Shown: in pieces, positions 1 to 6,004 of the stretch
Position numbering within the stretch: the first letter of the stretch is position 1
How the letters are laid out: each line of letters opens with the position of its first letter
NCBI GenBank assembly: GCA_045538175.1
Contig: JAZSQZ010000140.1
Span: 1 to 8,583 of the forward strand
DNA length: 8,583 nucleotides
From: JAZSQZ01 sp045538175
Lineage (GTDB): Bacteria > Bacillota > Clostridia > Christensenellales > UBA1242
Direction of reading: 5' to 3'
Translations under genes and position numbers: made by a program
The notes under the pieces: model-generated
Database searches by the model: none
What the model was told of the DNA's origin: nothing
The model's input: only the letters and a program-made list of their open reading frames with translations

Positions 1-1079
1 TAGGGTGTAAAATTAAAAGAGAAGACGACACTCTTATTATAGATTGTGCTTCTGTTAATAATCATATTGTTCCATCAAATCTTGCAAGTGTTGTAAGGTC
101 GTCTATATTTTTGTTAGGGCCTATTGTTGCAAGACTTAAAAGAGCAAAGGTTGCCTATCCCGGCGGGTGTGACATAGGCGCAAGACCCATTGACCTACAT
201 CTTATGGGTTTAAGAAAACTAAATGTAGAAATTAGTGAAAAATATGGGATTATAGAGTGTAGGGCAGACAATATGAAGGGCGACTTTATACACTTAGACT
301 ATCCAAGTGTGGGGGCCACCGAAAACATAATGATGGCTGCTGTTTTTTCTAAAGGCAGAACAGTTATTTTTAATGCTGCAAAAGAACCAGAAGTTGTCGA
401 CCTTCAAAATTTTATAAATAGTATGGGTGGAAAAATAAGTGGTGCAGGCACGAGCACAATTGTTATTCAAGGTGTAGAAAAATTAGGTTCAACGGAATAT
501 ACTCCCATAAGTGATAGGATAATTGCAGGTACATATTTAATTGCTTGTGCCTCTTGCGGTGGCAATTTAACCATAAATAATGTCAATTTTGAACATATTT
601 ATTCTTTAATAACAAAATTCAACAATTCTAGTTGCAAAATAAGGCTTTTAAATGATAAAATAAAAGTAGTAAGCGAAGGAAGACATAAATCGTTTGGCAA
701 TATTGAAACTATGCCATATCCTGGTTTTCCAACCGACTTGCAAGCACAAACATTGGTTTTGCAATCAATATCAAAAGGCACTTCTATTATAACGGAGAAC
801 TTGTTTGAAACAAGATTTAAACACGTGCCAGAACTTGTCAAAATGGGTGCAAACATAACCCTTAAAAACAAGATGGCAATCGTAACAGGTGTTGAGAAGT
901 TGTATGGGGCAGAAATAAATTGTCATGACCTTAGGGCAGGGGCAGCACTTACAATTGCAGGGCTCGTTGCAACCGGTACAACTATCCTTAACGATGTTAA
1001 GCATATTGATAGGGGATACGACCATTTGGAATTGTCGCTTAGAAGTTTGGGCGCAGATATAAAAAGAGAGAAAGTATGA
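1..1079 (+). CDS. murA: UDP-N-acetylglucosamine 1-carboxyvinyltransferase, 5' end missing
   Basis: MurA transfers enolpyruvate from PEP to UDP-GlcNAc in the cytoplasm, the first committed step of peptidoglycan synthesis. The reading frame is open from base 3 to the TGA at 1077-1079, giving 358 visible residues. The family is about 420 residues long, so roughly 60 N-terminal residues lie outside the window. The TTG at 111 is internal and is not a real start, because the in-frame residues before it still match MurA. The catalytic loop PGGCDIGARP is intact, with its cysteine encoded at 168-170 (Cys115 in E. coli). That residue is the target of fosfomycin; resistant orthologues have Asp there. 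The FPTDLQAQ motif places the proton-accepting Asp at 735-737 (Asp305 in E. coli). The C-terminal DLRAGAAL and HIDRGYDHLE motifs are also present. The stop overlaps the ftsQ start as ATGA, which suggests translational coupling. Whether this is the main MurA or a second paralogue cannot be decided here. Confidence 0.96.
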   Translation, partial: GCKIKREDDTLIIDCASVNNHIVPSNLASVVRSSIFLLGPIVARLKRAKVAYPGGCDIGARPIDLHLMGLRKLNVEISEKYGIIECRADNMKGDFIHLDYPSVGATENIMMAAVFSKGRTVIFNAAKEPEVVDLQNFINSMGGKISGAGTSTIVIQGVEKLGSTEYTPISDRIIAGTYLIACASCGGNLTINNVNFEHIYSLITKFNNSSCKIRLLNDKIKVVSEGRHKSFGNIETMPYPGFPTDLQAQTLVLQSISKGTSIITENLFETRFKHVPELVKMGANITLKNKMAIVTGVEKLYGAEINCHDLRAGAALTIAGLVATGTTILNDVKHIDRGYDHLELSLRSLGADIKREKV

Positions 1080-1927
1080 AGAAAAAAAGATTGATTATTT
1101 TGCTTTCTATATTACTAGTTTTGGTTGTAATTGTTGTTTTATCCTCAACCGTTTTTACCTTAAAAACAGTAGTAGTAAATTTTTATGATTATTACGATAA
1201 TATGGTTGACGATATTACAAAAAATGAATACTTTAATTCTAGCGAGAAAGTTGACGCAGTTATAGAGTCTGGTGAGTTTAAATATGGAAAGAATATATTT
1301 CTTCTTAACAAAAATTCTTACAAGAAGAATTTAGAAAAGAACAATCCATACATTAAAGTCATTTCAATGAATATTGAATTCCCAAACAGAATGGTTGTAA
1401 AGGCAATTGAGAGACGTGAGTATTATGCTGTCTTAAATGAAAACAACACCTATTTTGTTTGTGATGCAGAATTCAAGGTTTTAAGAATCGCTGAAACAAA
1501 ACCTACAGGACTTATAGAAGTTGTTGGAAGTGACACAAGCACAATTTTTGATTATGTAAACACAAGTGCAGAATTAAATTCTGGTGATTTTATTTCTTTA
1601 AGTGATAATACAAAGGTTTTACTAACTTTGGCAGACGAAATGTATGCTTGCCATTATGAAAGAGAAAAGATGTTAAACTTTGTTTCTATCATTTCGCTTA
1701 AAAATGAATTATGCAGTAATCAGTCTTTAGGTAAAGTTGATACCTTGGTTATAAAAACAAACGCTGGCGTTGAAATTGAGATTGAAAATATGAACAATAA
1801 TTTTGCAGACAAAGTTTTAAAAGCCTTAGAAATATATAACGGAATTGAAAATTCGAACAATCCTGGAAACACTTCAAAAGGTGTTATAAAAGTTTTAGAC
1901 AACTTAAGTGGTAGTTGGTCTGAATAA
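1076..1927 (+). CDS. ftsQ: Cell division protein FtsQ/DivIB
   Basis: FtsQ/DivIB is a bitopic divisome protein that, with FtsB/DivIC and FtsL, helps activate septal wall synthesis. The protein has 283 residues: a short basic cytoplasmic tail (MKKKR), one hydrophobic segment at about residues 6-29, then an extracytoplasmic part. A POTRA-like region at about 31-117 carries family hallmarks: G-NIFLLN near 71-78, NPYIKV at 90-95, a following F-P-R-like turn (EFPNR), and the ERREYYAVL strand at 112-120. The beta domain follows (YFVCDAEFKVL). The stretch between the membrane and the POTRA core (about 33-67) looks longer and more acidic than usual. The start is ATG at 1076, four bases inside murA, with GAGAG at 1066-1070 as the likely ribosome binding site. 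The pairing with murA is typical of Clostridia-type division and cell-wall clusters. A terminator directly downstream makes it the last gene of its operon. The family call rests on motif order, since FtsQ sequences diverge quickly. Confidence 0.85.
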   Translation: MKKKRLIILLSILLVLVVIVVLSSTVFTLKTVVVNFYDYYDNMVDDITKNEYFNSSEKVDAVIESGEFKYGKNIFLLNKNSYKKNLEKNNPYIKVISMNIEFPNRMVVKAIERREYYAVLNENNTYFVCDAEFKVLRIAETKPTGLIEVVGSDTSTIFDYVNTSAELNSGDFISLSDNTKVLLTLADEMYACHYEREKMLNFVSIISLKNELCSNQSLGKVDTLVIKTNAGVEIEIENMNNNFADKVLKALEIYNGIENSNNPGNTSKGVIKVLDNLSGSWSE

Positions 1928-1942
1928 TAATGTAAAAAAATG

Positions 1943-1975
1943 GCATAAAGATTTAAGTATCTTTATGCTTTTTTT
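1943..1975 (+). terminator. Rho-independent terminator after ftsQ
   Basis: A perfect 10-bp stem pairs GCATAAAGAT (1943-1952) with ATCTTTATGC (1959-1968) across a 6-nt loop, followed by seven T residues. It lies 15 bp after the ftsQ stop and ends the murA-ftsQ transcript. An A7 run at 1934-1940 could also pair with the T run. Confidence 0.9.
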
Positions 1976-2028
1976 GTTTATCCTAAAATAGGGCAGATAA
2001 GTTTTTATTTGTCTAAAAGGGGGAAATT

Positions 2029-2130
2029 GTGAAAGAATCACATAACACAAAATCTGCTAAAGCAAAAAAGAGCAGAGCAAAAGCAAATGTAGAGTGCGGT
2101 AGCACAAGCAAAACAAAAAAGGGCGAATAA
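2029..2130 (+). CDS. Small lysine-rich basic protein, 33 residues, function unknown
   Basis: A GTG-started frame of 33 codons ends in TAA at 2128-2130. The ribosome binding site AAAAGGGGG (2015-2023) sits five bases before the GTG and is one of the best matches to the anti-SD in the window. The peptide begins MKESHNTKSAK and is dominated by Lys, Ala, Ser and Thr, with a single cysteine near residue 23. It has no hydrophobic segment and no signal peptide. It is boxed in by a terminator upstream (1943-1975) and another just downstream (2143-2172), so it would be its own transcription unit. A possible -10 is TAAAAT at 1984-1989, but no convincing -35 is visible. I do not recognise a family. The composition could suit a nucleic-acid-binding or ribosome-associated peptide, but that is a guess. 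The alternative is a short non-coding RNA whose A-rich sequence happens to be open. Confidence 0.55.
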   Translation: MKESHNTKSAKAKKSRAKANVECGSTSKTKKGE

Positions 2131-2142
2131 TAATTTGCCACA

Positions 2143-2172
2143 AAAAAAAGACCATATTTATGGTCTTTTTTT
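2143..2172. terminator. Bidirectional terminator between convergent genes
   Basis: The stem GACCAT/ATGGTC (2150-2155 with 2160-2165, ATTT loop) is flanked by an A run on the left (2142-2149) and seven T residues on the right (2166-2172). It therefore ends in a T run when read from either strand. It can stop the small ORF transcript on the + strand and the transglutaminase-like gene on the - strand, whose stop codon is at 2178-2180. Confidence 0.88.
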
Positions 2173-2177
2173 ATTTA

Positions 2178-4379
2178 TTAGTAATCTTTTTTCTCTCTTT
2201 TAGGAAAAGCAGTAAATAAGAATATTATGAAAACAACTCCTACAACACCACAAACTGCGTAGACTGCAATCATTGCATCAAAACCGTATTTATCTTCGAA
2301 TTCGAGTTTGATTTCAAAGTCTTCACTAGGAACTGTAAAACTATATTCTTGTCCATCTTTCACAGCCGTAAATTCAACACCTTGACAACTGATAGATTTT
2401 AGTTTTTTACCAAAAGATGGGTTGATTGTAATTGTAACTTCTTCGCCAACTTCTAAGCTTTCAACTGAATATGAAATTGTTGCATTACCATTAGCCATAT
2501 TTATTTTAAAGTCTTTTGTTGTAACAGTTGGTGGGATAGGTGTTAGTGTTGCATCGATAACAACATTTGAAGCAGGCATAACAAAAGTAAACTTATTTGT
2601 CTTTTTGCCAAGTGAAGTAAAGGTTTCAACATTTGTTGATGATAGAGAAGTTGCTCTCATACCAGCAGTTATGTCTTTAACTTCAACTGTTATGGTTTCG
2701 CCTTCCATAGCAGTAAGTTTGTTAAAGTGTAATGTTGCTGAACCATTATTGATTGTGCCTTGTGAGATTGAATAAATAGTTGCAATTAAAATTTCAACAG
2801 TTGTATCTGTACTTGGCATTTCAAAAGTGTATTCTTGATTTGTAACCTTTGTGTAGTAACTAATTGTTTTGTTTGCTTCGTCTTTGATGATAATATCTCT
2901 TACACTTCTTGTTGTGCTATCTAAAAGGTTGATTGTGATAGTGATTGTTTCACCCTTTTGTGCTTGAGTTTTGTTTAATGTTGCTGTGCCATCTGCTGCG
3001 GAAAGTGGGGTGAGTGTGATATCGTGAAGGTAAGTGTCAAAGTTGAAAACAACATTGCAATTTGCATTCGTGATTATTATTTTATAAGTCCATACAGGTT
3101 GTAGTGAACTGTTGACTATTTTTGAAACGAGTATTGGTTTGGAGCCGTTTGAAGTGATACTGTTTGTTTCTTCAAGATAGAAAGCTTCTGTGTTTAGGAG
3201 CGTGAATTTTACTGTAACATAATTTCCTCTTTCTACAGGAGAAATTGTTTCAACTGTGTAATCATCGCCTAATTCCATTTTGTCAACATCAGTATCAACG
3301 TGTGTTGTGTATGTTTGTGTTGACTCTGGATTTTCAGGGTAAGCATAATCGTTTGAGCTTGGTGTTGGGAATGTGTATTCCATTTCAGATTCTGCACCAC
3401 CGGTGTATTGGAATCTGGTGTTTAAAGTATGAAGATTTGTGCCGTCGTTTGTAAATGTAGGGAAGTCGATTAAGAAGTAATCATAGTTTAATTGATCACT
3501 AGAATCGTCCCAAGTTAAGTCGATGCAATACCATTTGCTATCAAGTTGAACATAGTTCCAAATATGGTTTTCAGGGTTTGCAATTGCACCACCAATACCA
3601 GAAACAAGGATTGTGTTTATTTCTAAAACATCCATAATATACTTAAATGACTTTGCATAACCTGAGCAAACTGTTCTTCCGTTTATAAGAGCGCTGTATG
3701 CTGTTTGGTTTAACTCTGCACCAAGTTGGTAAGTTGTGTTGTTGATAATAAAATCGTGTACAACCAAAACTTTATCATAATCAGTTGCGCCTGATGCAAA
3801 ATTTAAGGACTCGGCAATCTCAGTCATTTGATTGATACCGTTTCTTAATTCTTCAAAAGTAATATCATAACCGGTAGGGGTTGTTGTGGATAGTGTAAAT
3901 GTTGATTGAGTGTAAGTTGTTGGAAGCGACCAAGAAAAAGCGTTGCTTATTGCTGCATAGTCCATACTAAAAGCGTCAATAGCGTTTTGGAATTCTTGAT
4001 TTACAACGTCACTTTCGTTAAAGAATTTGCCAACAGTTGTTGTTATGCCATCAAACAAGTTGAAAGACTGTCCAGACATAAGTTTATCAATGTTTGTTGC
4101 AAACTTATTATAAAAAGCACAAGCAAGTTCTTTTGATTCATCACCTGCAAGTTGTTTTTTGTACAACTCGTTGTAGTAATGTTTTGAAACAGGCCCTTTC
4201 ATATTAAGAGCTGGCAAACTTTCGGTTTGTGCTAAATAAGTTTCTTGGGTTTGTAATGTTAAACCCTTTTTGTCACTTCCTTGGGACAAGAAAAATACAG
4301 CAAGTGACATTATTACCATAATAATAGGTAATACAAAAATAAATAATTTTTTAAGCTTAATATTTTTTAAATTTTCCAT
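2178..4379 (-). CDS. Membrane-anchored extracellular transglutaminase-like protein with InlB-type repeats
   Basis: This 733-residue protein has a hydrophobic segment at about residues 11-31 (signal anchor or uncleaved signal), a long extracellular part, a second hydrophobic segment at about 701-724, and a positive tail KREKKDY. A transglutaminase-like domain spans about 200-305. It starts at VHDFIINNTTY and has the papain-like triad in order: Cys238 (RTVCSGYA), His272 (ENHIWNYV) and Asp287 (CIDLTWDD). Such bacterial domains include proteases, peptide ligases and cross-linking enzymes, so the substrate cannot be read from sequence. Residues 460-696 hold three copies of a divergent InlB B-repeat-like unit; a degenerate one may precede them. 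ATG at 4379 is the only plausible start, since the next Met lies inside the membrane segment. It has no Shine-Dalgarno site, and its likely -10 is only eight bases upstream. It forms a single-gene unit ending in the shared terminator. No LPXTG sorting motif is visible. The domain call is firm; the biological role is unknown. Confidence 0.85.
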   Translation of the reverse strand: MENLKNIKLKKLFIFVLPIIMVIMSLAVFFLSQGSDKKGLTLQTQETYLAQTESLPALNMKGPVSKHYYNELYKKQLAGDESKELACAFYNKFATNIDKLMSGQSFNLFDGITTTVGKFFNESDVVNQEFQNAIDAFSMDYAAISNAFSWSLPTTYTQSTFTLSTTTPTGYDITFEELRNGINQMTEIAESLNFASGATDYDKVLVVHDFIINNTTYQLGAELNQTAYSALINGRTVCSGYAKSFKYIMDVLEINTILVSGIGGAIANPENHIWNYVQLDSKWYCIDLTWDDSSDQLNYDYFLIDFPTFTNDGTNLHTLNTRFQYTGGAESEMEYTFPTPSSNDYAYPENPESTQTYTTHVDTDVDKMELGDDYTVETISPVERGNYVTVKFTLLNTEAFYLEETNSITSNGSKPILVSKIVNSSLQPVWTYKIIITNANCNVVFNFDTYLHDITLTPLSAADGTATLNKTQAQKGETITITINLLDSTTRSVRDIIIKDEANKTISYYTKVTNQEYTFEMPSTDTTVEILIATIYSISQGTINNGSATLHFNKLTAMEGETITVEVKDITAGMRATSLSSTNVETFTSLGKKTNKFTFVMPASNVVIDATLTPIPPTVTTKDFKINMANGNATISYSVESLEVGEEVTITINPSFGKKLKSISCQGVEFTAVKDGQEYSFTVPSEDFEIKLEFEDKYGFDAMIAVYAVCGVVGVVFIIFLFTAFPKREKKDY
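2292..2993 (-). repeat. Three divergent InlB B-repeat-like units in the surface protein
   Basis: Three units recur every 82-85 residues. They open with DGTATL, NGSATL and NGNATI (glycines at 464, 546 and 631). A GETITI, GETITV or GEEVTI strand follows 12-14 residues later. They close with TFEMPS, TFVMPA and SFTVPS. Spacing from opening Gly to closing Met or Val is 57, 55 and 52 residues. Such beta-rich units usually act as surface spacers or adhesion modules. The sequence between motifs has diverged, so recent duplication is unlikely. Confidence 0.75.
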
Positions 4380-4387
4380 ATGTATAT

Positions 4388-4393
4388 ATTATC
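4388..4393 (-). promoter_or_regulatory. Extended -10 of the transglutaminase-like gene
   Basis: Read on the - strand, TGTGATAAT gives a TGn extension plus GATAAT (five of six to TATAAT). Only eight bases separate it from the ATG, so initiation about seven bases downstream would give a transcript with almost no leader. No good -35 is present; TTGCTT is 19 bp upstream. Confidence 0.5.
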
Positions 4394-4472
4394 ACAAAAC
4401 AAAAGTTTTTTAAAGCAAAACTTAAGATTTTAGTGTATAAACATTTATAAAATCTTTTACATATTATATTTT

Positions 4473-5417
4473 ATGAAGAAAATAACTGATTTGAAAAACT
4501 TGATAGGGAACACTCCTTTAATCGAAATTACATATGTTTATAAAAACAAAAAAAGAAAAGCCTTTATGAAAGCCGAGTGGTTTAACTTAACAGGAAGTAT
4601 AAAAGATAGAGTAGCGTATAACATTTTATATCAAGCAATAAAAAGGAAGGAACTTTTAAAAAATCAAAAAATTGTAGAAACAACAAGTGGCAATATGGGA
4701 ATATCTCTTTCGGCACTAGGTGCATATTTAGGATATAAAGTTGTGATTTTTATGCCAAGCAGTATGAGTGAAGAAAGGAAAAAGATTCTTAAAAACTATG
4801 GTGCAAAGCTTTACCTTACAAAAGACTTTGAGTCTGCTTTTAGAAAGGCTAAAAAGTATGCAGAAAAAAACAATGCTTATATGCCAAGTCAATTTTCTAA
4901 TTTTGACAATACACTTTCACATAAAAGGGGTGTTGCAAAAGAAATTGTAGATATGATTGACTACAATTTTGATTCTGTTATTGCAGGCGTCGGCACAAGT
5001 GGTACGATAATGGGATTATCTCTTGCGTTTAAAGGTAGGGGTAAAAAAATATACGCCGTAGAACCTAAAAGGTCACTTCTATTATCTCTTGGCAAAACTT
5101 GTGGCAGTCATCAAATTCAAGGTCTTGCAGATGATATTGTACCAAGCCTATATAATAAGGATATGATAGATGGCATTATTTCAATTGATGATAGTGATGC
5201 GATTGCGATGGCAGAAAAGCTTGGAAAACTAGGTTTGGGGGTAGGTGTGTCTGGTGGTGCAAACTTTTTAGGTTGTGTTTTGTGTGGCGGTAATGTTTCC
5301 GTATCAGTTTTTCCAGATGATAATAAAAAGTATTTGCAAAATAATGTAAAACCTACTGAAACAAAACTTGTAAAAAGCATTAAAATAAAGAGAATAAGGG
5401 TGTTAAAAAATAAATAA
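4473..5417 (+). CDS. cysK: Cysteine synthase family PLP-dependent enzyme
   Basis: This 314-residue fold-type II PLP enzyme most resembles O-acetylserine sulfhydrylase, which makes cysteine from O-acetylserine and sulfide in the cytosol. Family marks run in order: LIGNTPL at 10-16, the PLP-binding lysine Lys44 in TGSIKDRV, the substrate loop TSGNMG at 71-76 (usually TSGNTG), the phosphate-binding loop GVGTSGT at 172-178, HQIQGL at 213-218, and GVSGGANF at 258-265 (usually GISSGA). The body ends near VFPDDNKKYL, where ordinary CysK stops. A 25-residue basic tail rich in Lys, Ile and Arg follows. The start at 4473 aligns with the family N-terminus. No Shine-Dalgarno is visible upstream; TATTAT/TATATT lie within 11 bases of the ATG, and TATAAA (4446-4451) is another possible -10. 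The substitutions leave room for a related activity such as beta-cystathionine synthesis or use of another acyl-serine. No sulfur-metabolism gene is adjacent. Confidence 0.85.
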   Translation: MKKITDLKNLIGNTPLIEITYVYKNKKRKAFMKAEWFNLTGSIKDRVAYNILYQAIKRKELLKNQKIVETTSGNMGISLSALGAYLGYKVVIFMPSSMSEERKKILKNYGAKLYLTKDFESAFRKAKKYAEKNNAYMPSQFSNFDNTLSHKRGVAKEIVDMIDYNFDSVIAGVGTSGTIMGLSLAFKGRGKKIYAVEPKRSLLLSLGKTCGSHQIQGLADDIVPSLYNKDMIDGIISIDDSDAIAMAEKLGKLGLGVGVSGGANFLGCVLCGGNVSVSVFPDDNKKYLQNNVKPTETKLVKSIKIKRIRVLKNK

Positions 5418-5456
5418 AAAAATTTTTAAAAAAAATTAAAAAATTTTAAAATTTTT
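5403..5456. promoter_or_regulatory. G/C-free A/T tract, probable UP element of the tRNA promoter
   Basis: Fifty-four consecutive bases contain only A and T, as alternating A and T runs. The tract covers the last codons of the cysK-like gene and ends one base before the TTGACT of the tRNA promoter. Its position fits an UP element bound by the RNA polymerase alpha subunits, and its phased runs would bend DNA. It may also stand in for a terminator of the upstream gene, because no GC-containing hairpin is present. Confidence 0.55.
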
Positions 5457-5457
5457 C

Positions 5458-5486
5458 TTGACTTATGTATTTTGTTTTGGTATATT
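5458..5486 (+). promoter_or_regulatory. Strong sigma-70-type promoter of the tRNA cluster
   Basis: TTGACT (5458-5463) and TATATT (5481-5486) are 17 bp apart, and TGG directly before the -10 adds an extended -10. Initiation near 5493 would leave a leader of roughly 20 nt before the first tRNA. With the A/T tract just upstream, this looks like a stable-RNA promoter. Confidence 0.85.
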
Positions 5487-5515
5487 ATATGAGCATTGGT
5501 TTTTCAGTGCTATAT

Positions 5516-5590
5516 GCGGGGGTGGCTCAATGGTAGAGCGTTGCCTTGCCAAGGCAAATGTTGCGAGTTCGAATCTCGTCCTCCGCTCCA
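5516..5590 (+). tRNA. tRNA-Gly(GCC)
   Basis: A 75-nt cloverleaf. The acceptor GCGGGGG pairs with CCTCCGC with one G-T wobble. The anticodon stem TTGCC/GGCAA encloses loop TTGCCAA with anticodon GCC at 5548-5550. The T loop TTCGAAT is standard, and the terminal CCA is encoded. It is the first gene of the cluster and reads GGC and GGT codons. Confidence 0.96.
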
Positions 5591-5610
5591 ACTATCTTAA
5601 GATAGTTTTT
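5591..5610 (+). other. Palindromic hairpin with short T run between tRNA-Gly and tRNA-Val
   Basis: ACTATCTTAAGATAGT (5591-5606) is a perfect palindrome that folds as a 6-bp stem with a TTAA loop and ends in five T residues (5606-5610). It fills almost the whole spacer between the first two tRNAs, starting directly after the encoded CCA. It resembles a weak intrinsic terminator or attenuator, or a processing signal for the precursor. The stem has only two G-C pairs, so full termination is unlikely. Confidence 0.5.
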
Positions 5611-5612
5611 AT

Positions 5613-5688
5613 GGGAGCATAGCTCAGTTGGGAGAGCATCTGTTTTACACGCAGAGGGTCATAGGTTCGAGCCCTGTTGTTCCCACCA
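5613..5688 (+). tRNA. tRNA-Val(TAC)
   Basis: A 76-nt cloverleaf. The acceptor GGGAGCA pairs with TGTTCCC with one G-T wobble. The anticodon stem TCTGT/GCAGA closes on a T-G pair, and loop TTTACAC gives anticodon TAC at 5646-5648. The T loop is TTCGAGC, with one T-G wobble in the T stem. CCA is encoded. It reads GTN codons, mainly GTA and GTG. Confidence 0.96.
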
Positions 5689-5693
5689 AATAT

Positions 5694-5767
<74 letters not shown>

Positions 5768-5794
5768 AAATTTTTTTACCAAATGATAAAATTT

Positions 5795-5880
5795 GCCGAG
5801 GTGGTGAAATGGTAGACACAAGGGACTTAAAATCCCTCGGGGGCAACTCCGTGCCGGTTCGAGTCCGGCCCCCGGCACCA
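5795..5880 (+). tRNA. tRNA-Leu(TAA)
   Basis: An 86-nt class II tRNA with a long variable arm. The anticodon stem AGGGA/TCCCT encloses loop CTTAAAA with anticodon TAA at 5828-5830. The T stem GCCGG/CCGGC is perfect, the discriminator is A, and CCA is encoded. The acceptor strands GCCGAGG and CCCCGGC pair except at position 5:68, where A5799 faces C5872. It reads TTA and TTG, and TTA is common in the surrounding genes. Confidence 0.95.
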
Positions 5881-5897
5881 AAAAACTTGTTTTTTAG

Positions 5898-5923
5898 ATT
5901 GCAACTTGTTGCAATTTTTTTTT
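5898..5923 (+). terminator. Terminator of the tRNA cluster
   Basis: The 7-bp stem ATTGCAA/TTGCAAT (5898-5904 with 5909-5915, CTTG loop) is followed by a run of nine T residues (5915-5923). It begins 18 bp after the tRNA-Leu CCA. Confidence 0.9.
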
Positions 5924-5964
5924 GCAAAAATTTAAGAAAATCAATATGTAAAATATTCCTATTG

Positions 5965-5973
5965 TGATACAAT
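5965..5973 (+). promoter_or_regulatory. Extended -10 promoter of tyrA
   Basis: TGATACAAT carries a TGn extension and TACAAT (five of six to TATAAT). Initiation near 5980 would give a leader of about 25 nt holding AAGGA at 5991-5995. No good -35 is seen at the expected distance, which extended -10 promoters tolerate. Confidence 0.6.
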
Positions 5974-6004
5974 ATCTTCATTTGTTTTAAAAGGAAAATT
6001 GCTT

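Noticed and set aside
111..113. TTG at 111 as the murA start
   Set aside because: The frame upstream is open to the window edge and still encodes MurA sequence (SNLASVVRSSIF), and the catalytic Cys would lie only 20 residues in.
599..1025. Open frames on the - strand under murA (599-871 and 771-1025)
   Set aside because: They are shadows of a clear murA reading frame, with no ribosome binding site and no recognisable product.
2422..2775. 117-codon + strand frame opposite the surface-protein repeats
   Set aside because: It is antisense to the repeat-coding region; its valine/threonine-rich peptide mirrors the codon bias of the real gene.
5117..5380. 87-codon - strand frame under the cysK-like gene
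   Set aside because: It is a shadow of a gene with clear family motifs and has no start signals.
5418..5457. A/T-only region after the cysK-like gene as a standard intrinsic terminator
   Set aside because: It can fold only through A-T pairs, with no G-C in the stem, so ordinary termination is doubtful; the UP-element reading fits better.
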